Below are positions 16,013 through 25,400 of a stretch of 64,000 nt of DNA, piece after piece. Within the stretch, counting starts at the first letter, position 1. Each line of letters begins with the position of its first letter. A program made the position numbers and the translations under genes. Location of the stretch: NCBI GenBank assembly GCA_028697145.1, contig JAQVFR010000008.1:1-64000 (forward strand), given 5' to 3'. The notes under the pieces are model-generated. The model had not been told where the DNA came from, searched no databases, and saw nothing but the letters and a program-made list of their open reading frames with translations. This DNA is from Actinomycetota bacterium (GTDB taxonomy: Bacteria > Actinomycetota > Geothermincolia > Geothermincolales > RBG-13-55-18).

Positions 16013-17509
16013 TCATTCCAGGCGGGCCATGAGGGCGTCGCGCCACCGGCCATAGGCATGGGCGTAGGCCTCCTCGAGTCCCGGGTCCGGCTCGATCACC
16101 ATGGTCCGCTGCAGCCCCCCGTAAGCCTCCCTTATGTCCCCGAAGATGCCGGCTCCGAGCCCGGCACCCCTGGCCGCGCCCTGCGAACCGTCCGTAGCGT
16201 ACAGTTCCACCGCCATACCGCAGGTGGAGGCAAAGGCCTCGCGGAACAGCGGGCTCTGGAACATGTTCGTTTCGGCGGCCCGCAACGCCTCGAACCTCAC
16301 CCCCATGCCTCTCATTATCTCCAGCCCATACGCGAGGGCGAATACGATGCCCTCCTGCGCGGCGCGCAGCAAGTGCGCACGGGTATGCAGGTTGAGGTCC
16401 AGCCCGTGTACGGAGGCCCCGATGGCGCGGTTGCCGAGCGTCCGCTCCGCCCCGTTTCCGTAGGGCAGGACGATCAGCCCTCCCGCTCCCACCGGTGCGG
16501 TGGCCGCCAGCTCGTTCATGTCCCCGCAATCCACCCTCTGGCCAGGCATGGCCATGTTCGCCTTCAACCAGCGGTTGAGCATGCCCGCCCCGTTAACGCA
16601 TAGCAGCACCCCGTAGCGAGGTTCCCGTGCGTCGTGGTTGACATGTACGAAGACGTTGACGCGCGAACCGGGGTCGCTCTCCGGCCTGGAGATGACACCG
16701 TATACGACCCCGGACGTGCCGGCGTTCGCAGCCGCCTCGCCGGGATGCAGCACCTTGAGAGAGAAGGCGTTGGTGGGCTGGTCGCCGGCGCGATAGGAGA
16801 CGGGAGTCCCCGGCGCCAGGCCCAGTTCTCCCGCCGCCGATGCGGTCAATCCCCCCTGCACCGAGAAGGTGGGGCGTACCTCGGGGAGCAGATCTGCTGA
16901 TATGCCGTAGTGGTCGAGGACCGCCTCCGCCACTCCCTCCCGCGAGAAGTCCCACAGCACCATCTCCGACAGGCCGGAGGGAGTGGTGGTTACCTCCCCC
17001 GTCATCCTCATGGCCAGGTAGTCGCCGGGCAGCATCATCTTGTGGATGCGTCTATAGAGCAGGGGTTCGTTCACCTTGACCCATGCCAGCTTGGAGGCGG
17101 TGAAGTTTCCAGGGGAGTTCAGAAGGTGGCCCATACAGGTCCCCTCTCCCAGGCTGGAGAAAGCTTCGTCCCCGACTGAGACGGCCCTCGAGTCACACCA
17201 GATGATGGAGGGCCTCAGGGGTTCGAGATCCCGGCTCACGATCACCAGCCCGTGCATCTGATACGAGATGCCGACCGCCTTCACCCCGCGCATATCGACT
17301 CCCGATTCCTCCCGCACGAGGGCGGTGGCGCGCTTCAGGTGTTCCCACCATACCTCCGGGTCCTGTTCCGCCCATCCGGGGCGGGGGGAAGAGATGGCAA
17401 GCTCCGCCGCGGGAGAGGCGGCGGCAGCCGCCACCCTGCCGGTTTCCGCTTCCAGCAGTGTGGCCTTGACCGAGGAACTCCCCGCATCGTAACCGAGAAG
17501 ATATCCCAA
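16013..17509 (-). CDS. xylB: FGGY-family carbohydrate kinase, xylulokinase-like
   Basis: About 498 residues. The N-terminal ATPase-fold motif is LLGYDAGSSSVKATLLE; the substrate-contact MHGLVIV and the SWRAGD-like SYRAGDQPTNA follow. The C-terminal half carries ANAGTSGVVYG and GSQGAARGAGLGAG. It would phosphorylate D-xylulose or a similar ketose. TTG at 17509 is chosen: it lies just before the conserved strand and has a GAAGGCGG-type site. A longer frame to 17602 would run into the divergent methyltransferase region. It pairs with the isomerase-like gene downstream. Confidence 0.85.
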   Translation of the reverse strand: MGYLLGYDAGSSSVKATLLEAETGRVAAAAASPAAELAISSPRPGWAEQDPEVWWEHLKRATALVREESGVDMRGVKAVGISYQMHGLVIVSRDLEPLRPSIIWCDSRAVSVGDEAFSSLGEGTCMGHLLNSPGNFTASKLAWVKVNEPLLYRRIHKMMLPGDYLAMRMTGEVTTTPSGLSEMVLWDFSREGVAEAVLDHYGISADLLPEVRPTFSVQGGLTASAAGELGLAPGTPVSYRAGDQPTNAFSLKVLHPGEAAANAGTSGVVYGVISRPESDPGSRVNVFVHVNHDAREPRYGVLLCVNGAGMLNRWLKANMAMPGQRVDCGDMNELAATAPVGAGGLIVLPYGNGAERTLGNRAIGASVHGLDLNLHTRAHLLRAAQEGIVFALAYGLEIMRGMGVRFEALRAAETNMFQSPLFREAFASTCGMAVELYATDGSQGAARGAGLGAGIFGDIREAYGGLQRTMVIEPDPGLEEAYAHAYGRWRDALMARLE

Positions 17510-17624
17510 TCGACGTCCGCCTTCTATCCGATGACACGGCCGCGGTGATGGCGGCAGCCAGCCACCGCTCTGCCATCTATAATATTTGAAGACGGCGGCC
17601 ATAAGAAGACACGGGAGCCGGGAG

Positions 17625-18371
17625 ATGAAGCGGCGAGAGTACGATACCCTTTACGCGGTGGAGGACCGGCACTGGTGGTACCTGGGCCACCGCCGCCTCT
17701 ACGCCTCCCTGCTGGACCGCTATTGCGCCCCCGCCGCGAGCGGGAGGGTGCTCGACGCCGGATGCGGCACCGGGGGGTTCACGCAATGGCTGCGTGACGG
17801 CTACCATCCCCACAGGCTGGTCGGCATGGATATAAGCGAGGAGGCTCTCGCCCGCTGCGGTGAAAGGGGCCTGGAGGAACTGCTGCGCTCTTCCGTGGAT
17901 CACATCCCCCTTCCCGACGCGTCGTTCGACCTGGTGCTGTCCCTCAACGTCCTCTATCATCGCGAGGTCGCGGACGACCTGGAGGCGCTGGGGGAGATGC
18001 ACCGGGTCCTGGTTCCCGGGGGATTCCTCCTCGTCAACCTGCCCGCTCTCTCCTTTCTGCGCGGCGGGCACGATGAAGCCGTGGGCGGTGTGCGGCGTTA
18101 CCGTGCTTCCGGCTTGCGCGAGATGCTCTCGCATGCGGATTTCGAGGTGGTCAAGATGACCTATTTCGTCTTCACCCTTGTGCCGCTCATCGCCGCGCAC
18201 CGCATACGGAGCAGGAGGGACGCCGGTGTCGACGTCGCCTCCGACCTGAGGCTGCCGCCCGCCGCGATAAACCGCGCCCTGGCATCCCTGCTCTCCATCG
18301 AGGCTGGATTCGCCATGCGATGCGGTCTCCCTCTGGGCAGCTCCCTCACGGCGCTGGCCCGCAAGGGGTGA
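17625..18371 (+). CDS. Class I SAM-dependent methyltransferase
   Basis: About 248 residues. The SAM-binding motif I is VLDAGCGTGGFT, motif II-like GMDISEEAL and post-motif SFDLVLSLNVLYH are present, with the late VLVPGGFLLVNLP strand. The N-terminal YAVEDRHWWYLGHRR box is common in methyltransferases linked to glycan or lipid genes. The target is unknown. ATG at 17625 (GGGAG upstream) is preferred over 17586. It is divergent from the xylulokinase. Confidence 0.82.
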   Translation: MKRREYDTLYAVEDRHWWYLGHRRLYASLLDRYCAPAASGRVLDAGCGTGGFTQWLRDGYHPHRLVGMDISEEALARCGERGLEELLRSSVDHIPLPDASFDLVLSLNVLYHREVADDLEALGEMHRVLVPGGFLLVNLPALSFLRGGHDEAVGGVRRYRASGLREMLSHADFEVVKMTYFVFTLVPLIAAHRIRSRRDAGVDVASDLRLPPAAINRALASLLSIEAGFAMRCGLPLGSSLTALARKG

Positions 18372-18499
18372 TGACGCAGCCCTCCTGCCGACCCTGTTCG
18401 TCTCCTTCCGTATGCTCATCCGCCCTCGATTACCAATATTTTCTGACGCTGGTGTATATTTATTATGACTGCAGGTGCGATCGGCAAGGAGGTGAAGAA

Positions 18500-19471
18500 A
18501 TGGCGGGAGAAGCAAAGGTCCTGACCGTCGCCGCGGTGCAGATGGTCAGCGAGAACGGGAACGTGGAAGGCAACCTGGAACATGCCACCGCCTTCGTCGA
18601 GGAGGCCGCGGAAAAGGGAGCGAGCCTCGTGGTCCTGCCCGAGTTCATGCCCAACGGATATATCTACGATAGCGGCATGATGTGGGATACCGCGGAGAGA
18701 GAAGGCGGGCCGACCTCGACCTGGATGAAGGAGACCTCGAGCAGGCTGGGGATCTGGTTGGGGGCCGGTTTCCTGGAGGCCGAGGGCGAGGACTTCTTCC
18801 TCTCCTTCCTCGTCACCGCCCCCGACGGCGGAGAGGCCGGGCGCGTGCGCAAGCAGACGCCGGCCTTCGCCGAGGCCTTCTTCATAAGAGGAGAGCCGGG
18901 ACCACACATTATCCAGACCGACCTGGGAAAAATAGGGGTGGGCATATGCTACGAGAACCATCTCTCCTACATGCCGCGACTGATGTACTCCCAGGGCGTG
19001 GACCTCATGCTCATGGTACATTCGTCCCCGTCCCCCATGCCCAACCCCCTCTACCCCGCGAAGGCAGTGGAGAAATACGACCGCGACCTCAAGGGGCTTG
19101 CGGGTTTCTACGCAGACATGCTGGGCGTACCCGTCATCTCGAGCAACAAGTGCGGCGAGTGGCGTTCTCCCCTTCCCCTGCTGCCTTTTCTTGCCCAGGA
19201 ATCGAGCTTCACCGGTTTTACCACCATCGCCGACTCGGACGGCGGCATCAGGGCGCAGCTGAACAAGGAGGAAGGGGTCATCGTCGAGGGCGTCACCCTG
19301 GATCCCGATCGTAAAGCGGTCACGCCCCCCGCCGGACGCGGGCGCTGGTCGCACAAGGTGCCGTGGCAGATGAACCAGTTCCGCCTCTTCGAGGCCATCG
19401 GCGGTCTACAGTACCGCCTCAGCGGCGAGCGCAAGCGCCGTGCCCGGCAGATATCGTCGAGCGCCGCATGA
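18500..19471 (+). CDS. Carbon-nitrogen hydrolase (nitrilase superfamily)
   Basis: A 323-residue amidohydrolase with the catalytic triad visible: Glu48 in VVLPEFMPNG, Lys118 in RVRKQTP and Cys150 in GVGICYENH. It would cleave a C-N bond of an amide, carbamoyl compound or nitrile; the substrate is not clear. ATG at 18500 has a strong AAGGAGGTGAAG site. The 18430-18470 stretch upstream is AT-rich and probably contains the promoter. The frame upstream of 18500 is not conserved-looking and is left out. Confidence 0.87.
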   Translation: MAGEAKVLTVAAVQMVSENGNVEGNLEHATAFVEEAAEKGASLVVLPEFMPNGYIYDSGMMWDTAEREGGPTSTWMKETSSRLGIWLGAGFLEAEGEDFFLSFLVTAPDGGEAGRVRKQTPAFAEAFFIRGEPGPHIIQTDLGKIGVGICYENHLSYMPRLMYSQGVDLMLMVHSSPSPMPNPLYPAKAVEKYDRDLKGLAGFYADMLGVPVISSNKCGEWRSPLPLLPFLAQESSFTGFTTIADSDGGIRAQLNKEEGVIVEGVTLDPDRKAVTPPAGRGRWSHKVPWQMNQFRLFEAIGGLQYRLSGERKRRARQISSSAA

Positions 19472-19476
19472 GAGAA

Positions 19477-19503
19477 GGCCCCCGGAAGCTCTCTCCGGGG
19501 GCC
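19477..19503. terminator. Terminator hairpin between convergent genes
   Basis: A 10-bp stem (GGCCCCCGGA with TCCGGGGGCC) and 7-nt loop start 6 bases past the amidohydrolase stop. The T tail is weak (TTGCC). It can serve the convergent lipoprotein gene as well. Confidence 0.65.
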
Positions 19504-19534
19504 TTGCCCTGCGATGTCGCCGGGGCGCCTCCGC

Positions 19535-20434
19535 TCAGACTTTCTGCAGGTCCGAGGGGACGGGTTGCCCCTTGAACTCGATGCCGCTCCACGGCGGCTC
19601 GCCCGTTGCCAGGCACTCCCAGTCCCCAAGCATGTTGTTGAAGACCAGCACAGCCTCGAAGGTCTTGTCGTCCGGGAGGGTTATCTTGACGACCTCCCAG
19701 CTGGGGTCCTGTGCGCTCCTCTTCACCAGAGCGATCTTCCATTGCTCCGAGCCGGCGGTGGATTCTCCCTTCGACTGCAGATAGGAGATGACCGCCTGCT
19801 TCTGGGCGTCCAGCTTGTCTTCTTCGCTCCCGATCTTGAAGATCGCCTCGTTGCTCTTCCCCGCCGCGTTCTCCACCGTGACCCCGTATGTGTTGGCCTT
19901 GAGGTTCGCGGGCACCTTGATGGTTATGGAGGTGTCCGACCATGCCTCCACCTGCGCCGCCTGCGTGCCGAAGAGCACCTTGCCGCCGTCCTGCGTCTTA
20001 CCGAAACCGCTCCCTCCGATGACCACGCTGTCCCCTGATGCCCCGCCCTCGGGATTGAGGGACGTTATCTTCGGCGCGCCCGCCGCACCTTCGGCCACCT
20101 TGAATTCCACCTCGTTGCTGATGCCCTGCTCCGTCTCCACGGTAACGCCGTACGCAGCCTGCGGCATATCGGTGGGTATCTTCACCGTGATCACCGTATC
20201 GGCCCAGGCCACGACGGTGACCTCCCTGCCGCTGAAGAACACCACCCCGGTGCCCTGGGTGGACCCGAAGCTCGCTCCCTCGATAACCACCTCGCTGCCG
20301 GGAGGACCGCTCTGCGGTTCGAGCGATTTTATCTCCGGCCTTGTCGCCGCCTTGCCGCATCCGAAGAGCGACAACATCAACGCAAAGGACAGCACTGATA
20401 GCAGTGCTGTGGTATGGATCCTCCTCCTGTTCAC
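19535..20434 (-). CDS. Lipoprotein with two IPT/TIG domains
   Basis: About 299 residues. The N-terminal signal ends in a lipobox LFGC with Cys26 as the lipid-modified residue, so it is exported and anchored to the membrane. Two Ig-like IPT/TIG repeats follow: one starts PEIKSLEPQSGPPGSEVVI, the second PKITSLNPEGGASGDSVVI. After them comes a C-terminal ~85-residue domain rich in K/E that I do not recognise. GTG at 20434 is chosen over an upstream start because it has GAAGGAGG at good spacing and puts the signal peptide at the N-terminus. Its role is likely surface binding or adhesion (inference). Confidence 0.82.
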   Translation of the reverse strand: MNRRRIHTTALLSVLSFALMLSLFGCGKAATRPEIKSLEPQSGPPGSEVVIEGASFGSTQGTGVVFFSGREVTVVAWADTVITVKIPTDMPQAAYGVTVETEQGISNEVEFKVAEGAAGAPKITSLNPEGGASGDSVVIGGSGFGKTQDGGKVLFGTQAAQVEAWSDTSITIKVPANLKANTYGVTVENAAGKSNEAIFKIGSEEDKLDAQKQAVISYLQSKGESTAGSEQWKIALVKRSAQDPSWEVVKITLPDDKTFEAVLVFNNMLGDWECLATGEPPWSGIEFKGQPVPSDLQKV

Positions 20435-20703
20435 GCACTGACCTCCTTCTCGTTCGACGCCATTCTTCCCGGTTATCGGCATCCCCGCCATATACCTTGC
20501 GCCTCCTGCACCCACGCTCCGGCTTCCCGTGCCGCCCCTACCCGCCCGGTGTCGCGTGTCGCGTATCGCGTTTCCGCCGCGTCACATACAGGACGACGAC
20601 TTCGGTTTGAAGGGGCACCGGGCGGGAAAAATAGGGCGTGAGGGAAGCGGCTGATGCGGGTCGCACCAAGGCAGCCGGCATGGATATCGGGAGGTGAGCC
20701 TGG

Positions 20704-21261
20704 ATGATAAGCGAGGAGGGAAGCCCTGCTGCGCCGCCCGTTCCCGACGATCAGGAAAAACGGGAAGACGACGCGCGTGCCGAGAGAGCGAAGCTGAGAT
20801 ACGCCCACCTGCCCGGGAACATGAGGATGCTGCTGGAAAGATATCCCGCCCTGGGCATGAGCCAGCACCCAAGGATAGTGCATTTTCCCATGGCCGCCGC
20901 GGTGCTCTCGCCCTTCTTCAACCTGGCATACCTGCTCAGCGGTAGAAAGAGCCTGGGGGAGACCGCCTTCCACCTCAACCTCATCGGCGCGGCCAGCGTT
21001 CCTCCCGTGGCCCTCTCCGGCGCCGCGAGCTGGTGGATCACTTACCGCGCCCACTGCTTCAGGAACATCAAGGTGAAGGTGGCACTCTCTCCCCTGATGA
21101 TGGCGGGGTTCACGACAACCACGGTGATGAGATGGCGCAACCCCGCTATCATGGAAGCAGCGGGGACGGGGCGCCGCGTGTACATGCTGCTCTCCCTCTC
21201 TATGCCGCTGATGGCCGGGGTGATGGGGTATTACGGGGGCAAGATCGTCCACCGCCATTGA
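20704..21261 (+). CDS. DUF2231-like membrane protein
   Basis: A 185-residue protein with a soluble charged N-terminus of about 50 residues, then about four membrane helices. The HPRIVHFPMAAAVLSPFFN segment matches the conserved HPxxVHFP start of DUF2231 proteins. Some of these bind heme or redox partners, but the function is not established. ATG at 20704 has GGGAGGTGAG. It stands alone between the lipoprotein and the hydroxyacyl-CoA dehydrogenase. Confidence 0.75.
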   Translation: MISEEGSPAAPPVPDDQEKREDDARAERAKLRYAHLPGNMRMLLERYPALGMSQHPRIVHFPMAAAVLSPFFNLAYLLSGRKSLGETAFHLNLIGAASVPPVALSGAASWWITYRAHCFRNIKVKVALSPLMMAGFTTTTVMRWRNPAIMEAAGTGRRVYMLLSLSMPLMAGVMGYYGGKIVHRH

Positions 21262-21286
21262 CGTCCCCGCCGGACACGCGAGGCGC

Positions 21287-22228
21287 TCAGATGGGCTCGA
21301 AAGCGCCGATGGCCTCCAGTTGGTCGAGCATCTCCAGGTAGCGCCTGTCCCTCCCGGCAAGGATCTCCGCCTCCGCGCGGCCGCCGTAGTCGTAGATCCC
21401 TTTTCCCGTCTTCGCCCCGAGGCTCCCCTCCTCCACCTTGCCGGCAATAAACTCGTTCATGAATCCGTAACTCTTCATCACGTCCAGCACGAGGTCGAGG
21501 CCGGTGAAGTCCAGGTTCTGGACTACGCCGACGATGGGCAGCCGGATACCCAAACTGTTCTTCACCGCCCGGTCGATGTCCTGCGGCTCCACCAGTCCGC
21601 TGCCCAGGAGCTCGAAGACGGCGAGGGCGATCATGTTCTGTATCTTGTTCACGATGAAGGCGCGAGTGAAACCCTTCAGGACCACCGGCACCTTGCCGAG
21701 CCTCTGCATGAGAGCCGCCGTGCTACTAACGGCCCCGGGTGCCGTGTCCGGACCGGGGACGACCTCGACCAGCGGCACGATATGCGGCGGGAGAAACCAG
21801 TGAGCGATGAGCAGCCTTCCCGGCCTTGCCACCTCTGCGAACGAGAAGATATCGAGCCCCGAGGTGTTGCTGGCGATGATCACTTCCTCCGGGCAAAGCT
21901 CGTCGAGTCGCGTAAATACCTCTTTCTTCACCTCCGGCACCTCGGGCACCGCCTCCACCACGAAGTCCACACCCTGCGCCGCGGCCTCCAGGTCGGTGTC
22001 TGGATGAATGCGGCCAAGTACCGTCCCGATCTCCCCGCGGCCCACCTTCCCCGCATCGACGAGGGCCCCGAGACCGGACTCGATCAGGCCCATGGCGCGG
22101 TCCAGCGCATCCCGGCCAACGTCAACCAGGCCGACCCCGATGCCCGCGCGAGCGAACACAAGCGCTATGGAGTTACCCATCGCTCCCGCCCCCACCACCA
22201 GAGCTTTCCGCACGTCCTCAGGACCCAT
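21287..22228 (-). CDS. 3-hydroxyacyl-CoA dehydrogenase (single-domain type)
   Basis: About 313 residues. The NAD motif VVGAGAMGNSIALVFA opens the protein, the catalytic His is in AHWFLPPHIVPLVEVV, and the C-terminal helical domain ends in GAKTGKGIYDY. It oxidises a short-chain 3-hydroxyacyl-CoA, as in butyrate or fatty acid metabolism, which fits the dehydratase, reductase and acyl-CoA ligase genes in the window. ATG at about 22228 is preferred; a GTG three codons upstream also reads in frame. Confidence 0.88.
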   Translation of the reverse strand: MGPEDVRKALVVGAGAMGNSIALVFARAGIGVGLVDVGRDALDRAMGLIESGLGALVDAGKVGRGEIGTVLGRIHPDTDLEAAAQGVDFVVEAVPEVPEVKKEVFTRLDELCPEEVIIASNTSGLDIFSFAEVARPGRLLIAHWFLPPHIVPLVEVVPGPDTAPGAVSSTAALMQRLGKVPVVLKGFTRAFIVNKIQNMIALAVFELLGSGLVEPQDIDRAVKNSLGIRLPIVGVVQNLDFTGLDLVLDVMKSYGFMNEFIAGKVEEGSLGAKTGKGIYDYGGRAEAEILAGRDRRYLEMLDQLEAIGAFEPI

Positions 22229-22420
22229 GGGAACCACCTCTCCATCGACGCTGCACTTCTTCGACCCTCTCCGTCCTCTAAAGGCGCATCTCCGCCCTCC
22301 TTTTCCGCTACTGAAGATTGTAGCACCCCCCTGGGATCTTCTCGTGCAGAGTCGCGGAGCCGCTGAGGGGCGAGCGGGGGGTCATGCGGGACATCTCCCG
22401 CGCGTGCGCGTGCATTCACA

Positions 22421-22456
22421 CGAGAAAAAGCGGGGGAGGGTCTCCCCTCCCCCGCT
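22421..22456 (-). terminator. Strong intrinsic terminator of the multicopper oxidase gene
   Basis: A 12-bp perfect stem (AGCGGGGGAGGG with CCCTCCCCCGCT) and 4-nt loop are followed on the minus strand by TTTTCTCG, 17 bases beyond the oxidase stop codon. Confidence 0.8.
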
Positions 22457-22472
22457 GCTCTCTCTTCGTGTC

Positions 22473-25400
22473 CTATGGTATGGCGGCTGAGGCCTCGTTG
22501 GATGGCGCGGAGTCAGCTTGCACGGTGGGGAAGCCGGCGGCCGTTGGCGCATAAGGTATCGGCGGCAGGTAGCCCACGGCGTTGGTTGCGAACACGCGGT
22601 AGTAGTATGTGGTGCCCGCCTGCACCGCGGTGTCCGTGAACGACTGCGTGCCCGTCCCCGCGCGGTCGGAGGTCCATGCGTTCGCCATGGTATCCCACGG
22701 CACGGACATGGGGTCCGTGGTCCTCTGGATTATGAAGTGGGTCTCGTTGGTGGAATTATCGTTCCAGGTAAGAGCGACCTGCGGTCCCGCTTCTGCTACG
22801 GCCGCCAGGCCGTCCGGATCCGCTGGTGCGACCCGGGCGGGCGTGAAGACCAGGGTGTGCATCATGTCCATCTCCTCGTGGGAGAGGATGTGGCAGTGCA
22901 TCATGTACTCCCAGCCGAAGTTAACGAGAGCGTTCGTGAGCAGTCCCTCTACACCGTCGGTGATAACCGGCGTGCCGCCTATATCGAACCACTCGCCCGT
23001 CGGCGGGGGATCCATGAGGGGGGCGCCCACCGGCATGCACGGATCTATAGGCCTTATGCTGTCCGGCACCTCGAACGGAAGGTCGGGAGCGTAAGGCCTC
23101 ACCGCGATGATGGTGTCCTCCAGCGGGTTCACCCTCACCGTCTCCTTCCATCCCAGCTCGTTGGGGTCGGGCGGCATGACCATATTGTCCCAGGCCACCC
23201 GGTTTATCAATTGCACGTTGAAGAGGTGGAAGTGCATGGGATGCGTGTCCACGCCGTTGTGGGTTATCTTCCAGATCTGGGTCTCGTCACCGGGCAGAGG
23301 CTCGGAGGGCGTGATGTTGTCTATGGTGATGTCCACGGGCGGGGAGCTGAACGGGTAAAGGATGAAGTTCTGGTTCTGAGACCCCGTGTTGGGCAATTCG
23401 AGGCCCAGGAACCCGGCCATCCTCCCGTAATCCATGTCGAAGGCCTCCCCCATCTCGTCCTGGATGGCCTTGGGCTCAAACGGGATGGTCACCGTCGCTC
23501 CCGAGATGGTCTGGAACGTCTTCTCGAACTCGAAGATCCTCACGTACGGATCCGCCGTGAAATCGGCGTTGTAAGCCGAGTTGTAGGCGGAACCGGGCAC
23601 GAGGATGGGGTCCTGGCTCGACGCGAATACCCCCGGTTTCGTATCCTTCTCAGCCCATACCGCCATTAGCGCATCTACGTTGTAGGGGGCGGGATTGGGA
23701 GCGGCGGCCACCTTTATCTGCATGATGGTACGAGTATTGGAGCCGTAGCCGGCCACGGTCTCGGGCGCGCCCCCCGTGTCGGTCTGATCGGGAGCGCCCG
23801 TGTAGTAGTCGTAACGCGGGTCGCCCGCCGGGAACGGCGCCGGGCAGTCGTTGTAGAGTATTAAGGTCTTGCCGGCATAGGCCGAGAAGTCGACGATGAC
23901 GTCGGCCCGCTCGGCCGGCCCCAGGAGAACGGTCTTGTCGGTAACGTTGCCGACGTTGAACAGCGTCGGATCCATCTGCCAGGCGATGGGTTGATTCGGT
24001 ATCACCGCGGGTGCCGGCAGGAACCCTCCTTCCGTGCCTATCTGTATCCAGTCCGGACCGGCTGTGGCCGGATCGGGGACGCCGCCCTCCCTGCCGTCGG
24101 TCGGCCAGGCCTCTGGGAATCCCTCGGTGGCGTTGGCCGGAACCATCTTGACCTCGGTGTCCGTCCTTCCGTCCGGTGTGACCACCGTGGGATCGGCCTC
24201 GTAGAGCTGCAGGTTGAAGAAGCGGTCGTTAGCGATACTGAGGACGCGGAAGCGGTACGCCTTGGGCTCGACCGTCAGGCTGGGATAGGCGGTCCCGTTC
24301 ACCAGCGGCGTGTCCATGAAGGACTCCATGACGCCGGAGACGTCGGGCACTCCGGGGATGGTCTCGTTCTCCCAGGGAGCGTTGACCGGGTCGTAGTAAG
24401 GGTTCGGGACCGGCCCGTACTTTATGTTGTCTGTCGGCGGCCAGAACCAGGGCCCGTAGTGCCAGCGCGCGAAGGCGTTGAAGCCGCCGGGGTCGGCCGG
24501 GTTCTGGTTGGGCATGTAGACGTGGGGGAACCACAGGTTGCCCATGCCGCCCCACAGGGCCGGATCCCAGGTCGGGTCCTGCCAGGCCAGCTGCTCGGCG
24601 TCGGGCACGAAGGTCTTGTCCTGGATGACCAGGGGGATCTGCTCCTCGGGGATGACCTTGACCAGGCCCGGGTTCACGCCGGAGACGTTGGTGCCGTAGA
24701 TGAGGTCCTTCTCCACCTGGTCCTCGATGATGTAGGGTGCGGCCTGACCGGCGTAGACGTTCAGCCGGGTGATACCCCAGGCATGGTCGTGATAGAACTG
24801 CAGCCTGGCGCTCTGCTGGTTGGTGTAGAAGAAGGTCATGGAGCCGTCACCGGGATCCGGCATGTCGGGGACATTCGCTGCGCTGACGCCCCTGGGGTAG
24901 CTGGTGTTCTCGCCGGCGGGGGTGATCCACTGGTGTGGCGTGCCGTCGCTGATCCAGGGGGTGAAACCGCCGTGCAGGTGCACTGCCGCGCGGTTCTGCG
25001 TGTACAACTCGGCGATGTCGCCCAGGACGGTCGCGGGGCCGCCCGGGTCTTCATCGAGGGTGACCCGGAAGTGCATCGCGTCCAGTCCGTCGGCGAGCAC
25101 GGTGAAGTCGCCGTTGTAGGCGGCGGGCTCGAAGTCCTTGAACTTGACCCGCATGCCGGCCTGGAAGGTATGGGCCCCCATGGTCATGACCTCGATGGTG
25201 GCGCCGGTCCCGCCCACCTGCATGGCGTGCATGGGCATGGCCATATTCGGGCCCATCCCCGCGCCCATCATGGTGGTGTCCACGGGCAGGAAGAGATCGC
25301 CGCCTTCGCCCGTCGGGAGGTTGTTGGTGAACTTCACGCGCACCGGTCTATCCCTCTGCGATACGATCATGGGCCCGAGGTAGTTGAACACGCTCACGGT